64,000 nucleotides of DNA from Armatimonadetes bacterium UBA5352 (GTDB lineage: Bacteria; Armatimonadota; Zipacnadia; Zipacnadales; UBA5352): NCBI GenBank assembly GCA_002411015.1, contig DHPY01000098.1, positions 1-64,000 on the forward strand, read 5' to 3'. Below the pieces are notes generated by a model. The model was not told where the DNA came from, ran no database searches, and saw only the letters and a list, made by a program, of their open reading frames with translations. Made by a program: the position numbers and the translations under genes. Of this stretch, positions 51,264-59,503 are shown one piece after another; within the stretch, counting starts at the first letter, position 1; each line of letters begins with the position of its first letter.

Positions 51264-51278
51264 CAGAGATCTCCTGCT

Positions 51279-52334
51279 CTATATCGGGAGGCGTGCGAAG
51301 ATCCTCGGGCCAAGTGCACGCGCAACAGGTAGAGGTGTCTTGCGCCATATCGCGGAGAACGCGCGATAGGCACGTCCGTCACGTTTCTCGTCGGTGCTCA
51401 CCTCATGCGAGACAGGGATGCGGTAGTAGCGCAACTGCTCCGGTGCTGCTCCCCATTGGCGCTTGAACCGGAACGTGCCCGAGTCAATGGCGGACCGGCC
51501 GAAATCGAACCGTCGGCAGCCCTGTTCGACCGCCAGTCGCAGCAGCTCCCAGTAGAGCAGGTTGTTGGGGCACCTGTCGAAGTACCGTCGTAGCGAGGCA
51601 GCCCACGGCACTGCCATCGAGTCACGCCAACGTAACGCCACCGCCGCCCCTACCGGGGCGAGGTCCTCCCGGACCACGACAAGTTGGGCCAGGTCAGGGA
51701 ACCGGCTGAGTACCTCATGGAAGAACCGCCGACTGTGCATAGGGGAGCCAAGATCGCGCGTGTTCTCACTGTATATGGGGTAGAAGCCATCATCTACTGC
51801 GGCATGGCAGTTCGTCTCGACCGAGGCAGTCAGGCCCGACTTCTGCGCCTTCCGCACCTGATTCCGGACAGTCGCCTTGAGTGAATCCCAGAGTTCATCA
51901 GCAGTGCCGGGCAGTGAAAGCTCCAAGCCGACCCGCGTCAGATCAGCCGCGATGTCCCCCGGCAGCTCTTCGCGCTGGCGGATCTCGATGTAGCTCACCT
52001 GTCGAGACTGACCGATGTGCTGTGCCGCATCGATCAGTGCCTGTGTGCTTTCGCCTGATCTGCTGAGGATCCCGCCTTCATCCGCCATTGGGAGGGAGAT
52101 GCACACATTCCCGGCCTGCAGCACATTGCGGGTCATCATCGGGAGCAGACCACAGACGCTTCCATCGGCTTTCGCTGCGAGATAGTGCGGCTCCCCATCG
52201 TAGACATCGCGCACAAGCTGCGCCCAGCCATACTGGTGGAAGAAGGTGGCTCCGGCGAACTGCCCAAGCGCTTCATCCCATCCCTCGCGGGTCAGAGCGC
52301 CCTCTATGGCCTCAATACGCGCAGTCACCTTCAC
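51279..52334 (-). CDS. FemAB/GNAT-fold aminoacyl-type transferase
   Basis: The product has 351 residues with a two-GNAT-half FemAB architecture: FFHQYGWAQLVRDVYDGEPHY in the first half and VRNQVRKAQKSG...YPIYSENTRDLGSPMHS in the second, then the FDFGRSAIDSGTFRFKRQWG block. This block is typical of FemAB proteins found with exosortase-linked exopolysaccharide clusters. Family members transfer amino acids from aminoacyl-tRNA to peptidoglycan precursors; the substrate in EPS clusters is not established. Its start overlaps the PHP gene by 23 bp. Confidence 0.85.
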   Translation of the reverse strand: MKVTARIEAIEGALTREGWDEALGQFAGATFFHQYGWAQLVRDVYDGEPHYLAAKADGSVCGLLPMMTRNVLQAGNVCISLPMADEGGILSRSGESTQALIDAAQHIGQSRQVSYIEIRQREELPGDIAADLTRVGLELSLPGTADELWDSLKATVRNQVRKAQKSGLTASVETNCHAAVDDGFYPIYSENTRDLGSPMHSRRFFHEVLSRFPDLAQLVVVREDLAPVGAAVALRWRDSMAVPWAASLRRYFDRCPNNLLYWELLRLAVEQGCRRFDFGRSAIDSGTFRFKRQWGAAPEQLRYYRIPVSHEVSTDEKRDGRAYRAFSAIWRKTPLPVARALGPRIFARLPI

Positions 52335-53118
52335 TCCTCCTCTGGCCAGCCAACTGGACGATTCGATGCTTCACCACAGCAGCTACGCAACGCAGGCGTA
52401 CCATCATGTGGCGCAGCCAGCTCGTGACGACGGTGCCGATGCCTACGGCGGACTCAGGTTCCCCCGGTGTGATCGTCAACGGGCCATGGGAATTCGCGAT
52501 CACGTAGTCCCCATGACGCAGCGCCTCCAGTAGATGACCCGCGATCAAGTGAGCCGCCCCGCTGTGGATCGTGTACACGGGCATGGGCACGACCGGCAGC
52601 GCATGCAGATCAAGTCCCGCGTGCGGAAACAGCGGCCGGCCGCGCGCGAGCCTGCGCAGTAGCCGGAGCATCGGCAGGCTGGGCCTACTGCCATCCGTGC
52701 GCTGGTTCCAGACTTCCCAGCCATCATAGTCAGCCGCGATGGCGTCCCGCAGGCTCACGCTGAACGTCAGGCTCGGGTGCGCCCAGATGGTCATTCCGCC
52801 CACTCGTCTGACTGCAGCAGGATCGTCAACGGCGATCTGGTCACTGACGCCCTGCAGAACCGCGGCCGGCGCAATCACAACAACGTGTCGTCCCCGGTGC
52901 TCAAACTCAATGCCCGGCACCAGCAGCACATCTCCACTCAGTCGGAGGCAATCGTCGCAGAGCTGCCTCACACGCTCGCCGCGCACCGCTCCTGAGTGGT
53001 CCGTCACGCAGACGAAGTCGACGTGCTCCTGCAGTGCCCAGTCACGTATCTCCTCGAGTGACAATGCACCATCGGAGAGCGTCGAATGAACGTGCAGGAC
53101 ACCTCGGAACTCAGCCAT
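52312..53118 (-). CDS. PHP-domain metal-dependent phosphoesterase
   Basis: The product has 268 residues: MAEFRGVLHVHSTLSDGAL with the metal motif HxHxxxSDG, then FVCVTDHSG (Asp-His), VPGIEFEHRGRHV and IWAHPSLTF (His). These match the trinuclear PHP fold, as in phosphotyrosine phosphatase CpsB-like and nucleic-acid phosphoesterases. In an EPS cluster with a tyrosine kinase, a CpsB-type tyrosine-phosphatase role is attractive but unproven. GGAGG immediately abuts the ATG, too close for a good RBS, so the start could be slightly different; the stop lies inside the downstream FemAB gene. Confidence 0.82.
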   Translation of the reverse strand: MAEFRGVLHVHSTLSDGALSLEEIRDWALQEHVDFVCVTDHSGAVRGERVRQLCDDCLRLSGDVLLVPGIEFEHRGRHVVVIAPAAVLQGVSDQIAVDDPAAVRRVGGMTIWAHPSLTFSVSLRDAIAADYDGWEVWNQRTDGSRPSLPMLRLLRRLARGRPLFPHAGLDLHALPVVPMPVYTIHSGAAHLIAGHLLEALRHGDYVIANSHGPLTITPGEPESAVGIGTVVTSWLRHMMVRLRCVAAVVKHRIVQLAGQRRSEGDCAY

Positions 53119-53126
53119 CCTCCGGT

Positions 53127-55004
53127 TCAGATCTCCCTCAGGCTCCGCCGCAGATAGGCCAGCGATCCGCGCGGATCGTCCAGCGTCATCAGGCCCTCGT
53201 GAACGCGCGGGTCGAGAAGGCCCATGATCTGTCTGCAACCGCGCATGAAGCCTTCGCGCCCCCGGCGCGCACTCATCGCGCTGCTGATGATGTACGTCGG
53301 CAGAAGCCGTGAACGCACTCCAATCCTGTAGTCTTCCGCCTTGACGGCTTCTCCGCGAGCGGAATGGTAGTAGAGCTCCGGGAAGTTCACCCCGGCCGCC
53401 TCGGAAAGCGGCAATGAGCCCCAGAAACGCGGGTTGACCTCCAGGAGGTAGAACTCCCCTGTCCTCGCGCACCGCCTGAACTCGACCATCGCGACACCCC
53501 GCCAGTTGAGCCGGTCCAGGAGGAGCGTACCCAGCGCCCGCAACTCATCCACTCGGACGCTCTCGCACAGCGCCGACGGCCCGCCCTCAGGCGGGCATTC
53601 CACTATGCGCCGATGCTGGAAGGTAGCTACCGCAGCACCGTCGCTATCATAGAGTGCCTCAAAACCATAGCCATCCCCGGCGATGTACCTTTGGATGATC
53701 GGGTGCGGCTGCGTTGCGTGAAAGCGTCGCCAGGCCTCGCGTAGTGTCTCCGGCGCCTCAGCCCTCACATAGCGCTGCGACGGCCTCAGGAAGACCCCAT
53801 CGTCACTGCGGAACTTCAGGATCACGGGGTACTCGAGCTGCTCCGCCAGTCTGTCAAGTTCATCCTGATCCTCTGGCCGCCACGTCTCCGGCGCTCTCAC
53901 GCCCAGGTCGAGCGCGAACTGGTACAGCGACCACTTGTCGTTGGCAGTCTGCAGAGCCTCCCGCGATGGCAGGAGGGCGCGGTAGACCGATGACAGCCTC
54001 TCCCAGTGCAGAACCGCGCGCGCGAGGCTGTTGTAGCATGTGGGCACCAGCACGTCGCCCTCGCGCCCGATCACGAGCAGCCTCTCGACCCATTCCTCCG
54101 CCGGCCGCTCCCAGAGAGGCAGCAGTTCAGACTGCTGCGTATAGCACGAGCTGAAGCCGGGGCAGATGGCTGCCCTGTCGCTGATCTCTGTGGCGACAAC
54201 GCCGATTCCCGCACGACCAAGCGCCCGGACGACGTGCAGCCCCACGCGCTCAGCCGCGTCAGTGACGACCGCTCTTCCCGGGCTCACGCTCTGAGCCCGA
54301 ACCTGCTGCGCCTCACGGGGCCCCTCCTCCTCGCGGAGGTCTTTCACCATGAGGACGCATTGCTCGTCCACGCGCGCGAACTCACCGACCGCGACGTAGC
54401 CCTGACGCTCATAGAGAAGCCGGGCCGGTGTGTTGTCGGATGCTGCCCAGAGCGCGACATTGTTGGCCCCCAGCGAGCTCAGGTGCTGCTCCGTCGCATC
54501 GAGGAGAGCGGTCGCGACTCCCAGCCGGCGGAAATCCTCAACTGCGTGAACCGTCCCTACCCATGCGGGTATCTCCGCGTACTCGGAAGGCACTTGCTCT
54601 CCTGACTCATACTGCCCCGGCTGCCTGAAGTGCTGGCCTGCCCACTTTGCGCATCCGAGCCAGAAGCTCGGGCTGTAGCCGAAGCGTCCGGAAAGGGCTT
54701 GCGCGGCCATCCATGCGGCCGTTCCAGGCTTTCGGGAGAATGCTCGGAGACCATTGAGATCGGCGCAGTGGAAGATGAACCCGGCCAGACGCCCCTCGAT
54801 CCAGCCGGTCATCACCCCCGCACCGGGAGCGCGCATGTAAAGGAGGGCCTTGGCGAGGTAGTAGTTGCGCAACAATGACTCTGGCATGTCTCCGTCGCGC
54901 GGCAGCGGATGCTCATGCGCGATGGCAGTGGCATCGTCATCTATAGCCAGACGCAGGAGAAGCTCGCGGCCATCCTTGAGGCGAACGCGCCCGACCTCGG
55001 TCAC
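53127..55004 (-). CDS. GNAT-ATP-grasp fusion protein
   Basis: The product has 625 residues. Residues about 1-225 are a GNAT acetyltransferase (AVEDFRRLGVATALLDATE, ARLLYERQGYVAVGEF). About 245-620 is an ATP-grasp ligase (AVVTDAAERVGLHVVRAL, PVILKFRSDDGVFLR with the ATP Lys, FYLLEVNPRFWGSLPLS with the metal Glu/Asn). ATP-grasp enzymes make amide or ester bonds by acyl-phosphate; fused to an acetyltransferase it could build an acylated amino-sugar or amino-acid-decorated precursor. It lies between the PHP and DegT genes. Such a fusion is rare as far as I know. Confidence 0.86.
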   Translation of the reverse strand: MTEVGRVRLKDGRELLLRLAIDDDATAIAHEHPLPRDGDMPESLLRNYYLAKALLYMRAPGAGVMTGWIEGRLAGFIFHCADLNGLRAFSRKPGTAAWMAAQALSGRFGYSPSFWLGCAKWAGQHFRQPGQYESGEQVPSEYAEIPAWVGTVHAVEDFRRLGVATALLDATEQHLSSLGANNVALWAASDNTPARLLYERQGYVAVGEFARVDEQCVLMVKDLREEEGPREAQQVRAQSVSPGRAVVTDAAERVGLHVVRALGRAGIGVVATEISDRAAICPGFSSCYTQQSELLPLWERPAEEWVERLLVIGREGDVLVPTCYNSLARAVLHWERLSSVYRALLPSREALQTANDKWSLYQFALDLGVRAPETWRPEDQDELDRLAEQLEYPVILKFRSDDGVFLRPSQRYVRAEAPETLREAWRRFHATQPHPIIQRYIAGDGYGFEALYDSDGAAVATFQHRRIVECPPEGGPSALCESVRVDELRALGTLLLDRLNWRGVAMVEFRRCARTGEFYLLEVNPRFWGSLPLSEAAGVNFPELYYHSARGEAVKAEDYRIGVRSRLLPTYIISSAMSARRGREGFMRGCRQIMGLLDPRVHEGLMTLDDPRGSLAYLRRSLREI

Positions 55005-56191
55005 CTGCCCCGGCCCCCTCTCATGGCACGCGCTACTCCGACGAGACCGTCTTCGCTCATTGCATGGTGCATGGGCAGGATCAGGTTAGTGTCGACCATT
55101 GTCTGGCTATTGGGGGTCGATCGTGGCTGCTCCGCCTGGCGAAACCAGTCGTAGTCGCTCATCTGCCGGGTGTAGAACGCGCGCGCATCTACGTTCGCAC
55201 GCTGCAGTCGCGCGGCCAACTCATCCCGATGCATCCCAAGCTCCGCCGTCACCGTCGTCGCAAACCGCACGTATGTCGGCTCCGCCTCAGGCGGCACCGT
55301 CTGGCATTTCAGTCCGGGCACGTCCTCCAGTAGCTTGCGCAGTTGAGCTGCCTGTTCCCTGCGTCGATGGTTATACTCCTCCAGCCGCCCAAACGAGATC
55401 AGGCCCACGGCCGCCTCCCGGTCGCCCAGTTTCGCCGGATGCGTATCAAAGCTCTGGTCCTCTGCGCCGACCCTCAGCCCGGGAAGCCGCCTCGCGAGTG
55501 CCCACGCATACGGCTCGGACAGCCTGACCACCGCCACCTGCCGGCAGCGCGCACGCCAGGCGGCGTGGGCCTCGGGAAGCCTCTCAAACGCCACCCGGAG
55601 CGGTTCCACCAGGTCGGCGTGGTTCACCCACAGCAGTCCGCCCTCGCAGCCGCGAAGGTTCTTGCTGCGTCCCATGCTCAGGAAGCCGATGTCGCCGAAA
55701 GTGCCGACAAGTCGCCCCTGCCACCTGCCACCCACGCACTGCGCGAGGTCCTCTATGAGCCACAGGCTATGCTGCTCACAGATGCTCCGGAGGGCCGCCA
55801 CATCGCACGGCATCCCGAACATATGCGGCGCCACCACAGCGAGCACGCGGTCATCAGCAAGTGCGCCGACCTCAGCCGCTTCGACATTGAGCGTGTCGAG
55901 TTCCACGTCCGCACAGAGACCTTCGAGGCCGGCCTCTGTGACCGAGCGACCCACAGTTGGGCAGGTATAGCCAGGAATGATGACCCTGTCCGCCTCAGGC
56001 CGCAGTTGATGCAAAGCCCTCAGTATGAGCCACAGAGCCACTCGCGCGGATGAGGTCGCGAACGCGGCATGCGCGCCGTGGTACTCGGCGATCGCGGCTT
56101 CCAGTTGCTCGCGTGCGCCAGTCTGCTGCCGCTCAGCGCGGCGAAGGTCGCGAAGCGACAGTGGCATGGGAACGGCGGGCAGCGGCCTCAT
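55001..56191 (-). CDS. DegT/DnrJ/EryC1/StrS-family PLP aminotransferase (EPS cluster)
   Basis: The product has 396 residues. PLP-binding features: FATSSARVALWLIL, LWLIEDLAQCVGG, and the lysine in SMGRSKNLRGCEGGLL. It shares only the family motifs with the enzyme at 30533. Expected role is making an amino sugar such as a 4-amino-4,6-dideoxy sugar for the exopolysaccharide. It overlaps both neighbours by 4 bp, so it is translationally coupled with the ATP-grasp fusion and the GT4 enzyme. Confidence 0.87.
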   Translation of the reverse strand: MRPLPAVPMPLSLRDLRRAERQQTGAREQLEAAIAEYHGAHAAFATSSARVALWLILRALHQLRPEADRVIIPGYTCPTVGRSVTEAGLEGLCADVELDTLNVEAAEVGALADDRVLAVVAPHMFGMPCDVAALRSICEQHSLWLIEDLAQCVGGRWQGRLVGTFGDIGFLSMGRSKNLRGCEGGLLWVNHADLVEPLRVAFERLPEAHAAWRARCRQVAVVRLSEPYAWALARRLPGLRVGAEDQSFDTHPAKLGDREAAVGLISFGRLEEYNHRRREQAAQLRKLLEDVPGLKCQTVPPEAEPTYVRFATTVTAELGMHRDELAARLQRANVDARAFYTRQMSDYDWFRQAEQPRSTPNSQTMVDTNLILPMHHAMSEDGLVGVARAMRGGRGR

Positions 56192-57324
56192 GTCCGCTCC
56201 GCTATCGAGCGGTAGAGCTCCATCTGCGCGTCGAGAACTCGTTCACGATCGAAGATGGCCGCTCGCGCATGCGCGTTCTCCCCAAGCCGGCTACGCAGGC
56301 CCGCATCTGAGATGAGCCGGGCGAGCTGCTGTGCCAGTTCGCGCGCGTCGCCCGTGGCGAAGAGGAGGCCGTTCACACTGTCCTCGATCTCCTCCCTGCA
56401 ACCCGGGAGCGCCGAGAGAACGACGGGCAGCCCGCTTGCCATGGCTTCGATGGGGGAGATGGGGAGGCCTTCACGATGCGAGGCGAAGACGAAGACGTCT
56501 GCGGCGCAGTAGAGGTCGGCAACATCGTCCCGCCATCCCAGGAGACGCAGCCGATCAGATATGCCCGCAGCCTCTATTGAGGCGCGGATGGCGGCCTCGT
56601 CCTTTCCGGAGCCCGCCGCAAGGAGCACGAACTCATGGCCCCGGGCCGCCAGATCCCGCACCGCTTCGATCATCTCACGATAGCCTTTGTCCCAGGTCAG
56701 GCGAGAGACGGTGAGTAGAACCAGTTCGTCGTCGGCGAGTCTGAGTTCGTGGCGCAGCAGGCGGCGCCGCTCGAGGCGCTGGTTGTCAGGCAGCGAGAAA
56801 CGCGCGATGTCTATGCCCGCGCCGTTCACGTGCATGAACTTCCCGGGCGGACCCACGCCAAGGCTCCGCGCCAGTTCCTGCTCCGCCCGGCTCACGCAGA
56901 TTACGTGGTCAGCCGGCCGCAGTCCCATCTTCTCTATCGCCAGCCATGGTGCGCGCAGCACCGGACTGAGGCCGTCGTGAACGAAGAACCCGTGCTGGGT
57001 GTAGACGAGGTGGCGCACGCATCTGGCAGCAATCGAGTTCCCGATGATGCCTCCGAACGAGCAATGGCTGTGAACGATGTCATAGCGATTGCCCGCGAGG
57101 AACTGCCTCAGTTCGCGTCGCGCGCGGAGAATGTGCAGCGGGTGGAAGCTGTGTCCCGCCTGCCAGTTGTGGACAGGAAAGTGTGCGTCGGCGACGCGCG
57201 CTTCGGTCCCGTCAAACTGCCCCATCGCCTCGACGGAGAAGCCCGCGGTTCGCAGTCTGTCCATAAGAGGGAGGGCGAAGCGCTCCAGTGAGAGCATCTT
57301 CGCCGCAAGTTGCAGCACCCTCAT
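56188..57324 (-). CDS. GT4-family glycosyltransferase (EPS cluster)
   Basis: The product has 378 residues. Acceptor domain: MRVLQLAAKMLSLERFALPL and IVHSHCSFGGIIGNS. Donor domain: VSRLTWDKGYREMIEAV, VFASHREGLPISPIEAMASGLPVV (E-x7-E) and VNGLLFATGDARELAQ. It adds one sugar to the repeat unit. Start and stop overlap the kinase and aminotransferase genes by 4 bp each. A paralogue-level match to the GT4 at 50115 is limited to the fold. Confidence 0.88.
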   Translation of the reverse strand: MRVLQLAAKMLSLERFALPLMDRLRTAGFSVEAMGQFDGTEARVADAHFPVHNWQAGHSFHPLHILRARRELRQFLAGNRYDIVHSHCSFGGIIGNSIAARCVRHLVYTQHGFFVHDGLSPVLRAPWLAIEKMGLRPADHVICVSRAEQELARSLGVGPPGKFMHVNGAGIDIARFSLPDNQRLERRRLLRHELRLADDELVLLTVSRLTWDKGYREMIEAVRDLAARGHEFVLLAAGSGKDEAAIRASIEAAGISDRLRLLGWRDDVADLYCAADVFVFASHREGLPISPIEAMASGLPVVLSALPGCREEIEDSVNGLLFATGDARELAQQLARLISDAGLRSRLGENAHARAAIFDRERVLDAQMELYRSIAERT

Positions 57325-59453
57325 GCCTGGGTGGCCTCTTTGCCATGCCCGTAGTCATCGTAATAGTAGTAGTAATAGTAGTAGTAGGAGCCGCCCATGG
57401 GAGCGACGCGGTTGGCTGCCACGCCAATGACCTTCGCGCCGCTCTCCCTCAGGTTGGAGAGGGCTTCACGCGATGCGCTGCGCCGTGCCTGGGCTCCGAC
57501 GACGTAGAGCAGCGCGTCAGTCTCGTGCGCGACCACCGTGGCATCCGGCAGGAAGCCCGCTGGTGGGGTGTCCCAGAGCACGTAGTCCGCGTACTCCGTG
57601 AGCTCCGCGATGACCTTATTGCCCTGGGCACTGGCGAGGAGATCCACCGGTGAGGGAGGTAGTGGGCCCGCCGTGATGATGCTCAGGTTGTTGATCGGCG
57701 TTGGTCGGATGACATCACCAGGCTTCGCCTCGCCAACAAGAAGGTGGGTGAGCCCCGGCTCCCGGTCAAGGTCGAAGACGGTGTGCACCCGCGGGCGGTG
57801 CAGGTCGCAGTCCACCAACAGGACTTTCTCCCCGGTGCCCGCGAGGGCAGCCGCGAGGTTGGCGGTAATGAGGGTCTTGCCCTCTGCGCGGCCGCTGCTG
57901 GTGACGGTCAGACTCTTCGCTTCTCTACGCTCCATCTCGATACGCACGGTTGACGCGAGCATCCGCGCCGCGTTGGCGAATGCGCTCTGGCTGTTCCCAT
58001 TTTCGATGCCGATATGAAGCTGCTGAACCCCGCCCTTGATCTCCGGAAGCACTCCGACGAGGCGTGCCTGCAGGACCGAGCGGATCTCCTCGGGATTCGC
58101 GAAGGTGTCGTCGAGTTGATCCACGAGGACAGCCGCGAGCGCCGCGAGCAGCAGTGCTGCAAGGATCCCGACACCCGCGATTGACTGGTAGCCCGGGCCG
58201 ATCACAGAACCAGGGGTGTCGGCCTGGCGGACCGTCTGCACCGGCGGGACGGCCGTGGCTTTGTCAAGCCGCAGATCATAGAGGCGGCCGAGCAGTGTCG
58301 CGTGAACCGCCTGAAGACCGGCCGCCTGGCGCGACAGCTCGTGATACTGGACGTTCCCCTCCGGAACCATCCGCTGCAGCGAGCGCTGTTCGGCGAGCTG
58401 GCTCTGGAGCGCTTCGCCCCTGGCACGGGCTGCATCCAGGTTGCCGTAGAGCTGCACGAGCGCGTCCTGCGCCTTCTGGTAGACTGGATTGGCGGCCGTA
58501 GTAACCTCAGAACGCGTCATGTCCTCGACCTCAAGAGTTCGCTCGAGGCCCGCGATCTGCTCCTGCAGCGCCCGGACCTCGGGGCTGTCCGGATAGTAGT
58601 CCTGCAGCTTGTCCTGCAACTCCACATGCAACTCCGACAGCTGCTGCTCGAGGGCACGGGCGCGGGCGGATGGCTCAGTCGTGACCTCCTCGAGCTCCTT
58701 GGGCTCGCTCTCAATGCGCTCGAGTGTACGGTCTATCTGCGCCCGAACCGACTGGATCTCCGTCTCGTTCTGGTTGAGCTGGTCGATCAGGCCGGTCACC
58801 CGGCTCCCGCCATCTGTCGAACCTACGGCGACGCCCTCGTCGAGGTACTCCTGCTCGAGCATCCCCATCTGCTCTTCGACGCTGCGCAGATCCCCCTCGA
58901 CACCGGTGAGCTGCTCCTCAACATATCCGATAGCGTTTGCGATGGAGAGTGTGCTGCGCTGCTGCGAATCCTCCTCATAGAGCTCTGCCCACCGGTTGAC
59001 GATAGACTGAGACAACTCAGGTGATTCAGAGCGGTACATAAGCGAGATGAGGTTCGCCGATGCTCCAGGGACCTTCTCGACCGTCAGGTTGTCAACCAGG
59101 ATCTGGGGTGGAGTCTCGAGGTCGAGGTCTCGCTGTATCCTCTGAGCGATGTCGGTGCGACGGATGAGGCGCACGTGCATGGCGATGTCGCTCTGCAGTG
59201 ACTGGTACACATCAGCCTCGGTGAGGATATTGCCCGCCGGGCCACGAGGGGCACCCCTCTGCGCCATGGAGATCAGCATCCAGGCCTCAGACTGGTACAT
59301 GCGTGGCTGGATCGCGGCATAGGCCCCGATGAGGACCAGTACGAGCAGCGCCACCGGGACCATAACCCAGATCCGCCGGCGGAATATCGTTAGCAGGTTC
59401 CTGCGCGCCCCCTCGGGCGCCGCCTCGTCGATCGGCCTTATCCTGTCTTCCAT
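57321..59453 (-). CDS. Wzc/CpsD-type bacterial tyrosine kinase with polysaccharide-chain-length domain
   Basis: The product has 710 residues. The first part is a Wzz-like chain-length regulator: helix at about 29-49 (VMVPVALLVLVLIGAY), a long coiled-coil (about 160-430) and a second helix at about 455-480. The cytoplasmic kinase follows, with Walker A SSGRAEGKTLITANL (about 520), Walker A-prime VLLVDCDLHRPR (about 545) and Walker B YVLWDTPP. The C-terminal tyrosine cluster is an uninterrupted run of nine Tyr (690-698) followed by DDYGHG. The protein controls EPS polymerisation through cyclic autophosphorylation and works with the exporter encoded upstream. The start was chosen at the ATG at 59453 because no upstream part of the frame resembles the family. 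Confidence 0.9.
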   Translation of the reverse strand: MEDRIRPIDEAAPEGARRNLLTIFRRRIWVMVPVALLVLVLIGAYAAIQPRMYQSEAWMLISMAQRGAPRGPAGNILTEADVYQSLQSDIAMHVRLIRRTDIAQRIQRDLDLETPPQILVDNLTVEKVPGASANLISLMYRSESPELSQSIVNRWAELYEEDSQQRSTLSIANAIGYVEEQLTGVEGDLRSVEEQMGMLEQEYLDEGVAVGSTDGGSRVTGLIDQLNQNETEIQSVRAQIDRTLERIESEPKELEEVTTEPSARARALEQQLSELHVELQDKLQDYYPDSPEVRALQEQIAGLERTLEVEDMTRSEVTTAANPVYQKAQDALVQLYGNLDAARARGEALQSQLAEQRSLQRMVPEGNVQYHELSRQAAGLQAVHATLLGRLYDLRLDKATAVPPVQTVRQADTPGSVIGPGYQSIAGVGILAALLLAALAAVLVDQLDDTFANPEEIRSVLQARLVGVLPEIKGGVQQLHIGIENGNSQSAFANAARMLASTVRIEMERREAKSLTVTSSGRAEGKTLITANLAAALAGTGEKVLLVDCDLHRPRVHTVFDLDREPGLTHLLVGEAKPGDVIRPTPINNLSIITAGPLPPSPVDLLASAQGNKVIAELTEYADYVLWDTPPAGFLPDATVVAHETDALLYVVGAQARRSASREALSNLRESGAKVIGVAANRVAPMGGSYYYYYYYYYDDYGHGKEATQA
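57360..57386 (-). repeat. Nine-codon TAY run encoding polytyrosine
   Basis: On the minus strand nine consecutive TAC/TAT codons encode Tyr residues 690-698 of the kinase. TAC predominates with two TAT codons, so this is a near-simple trinucleotide repeat. Confidence 0.9.
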
Positions 59454-59503
59454 AGCCTGCCTCTGCGTATGCTGCGATCGCTTGCTGTCTGCAGCCGGAC
59501 TTG

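Noticed and set aside
57355..57390. TAY repeat considered as a CRISPR or microsatellite array
   Set aside because: It is a coding trinucleotide tract for polytyrosine, without repeat-spacer structure.
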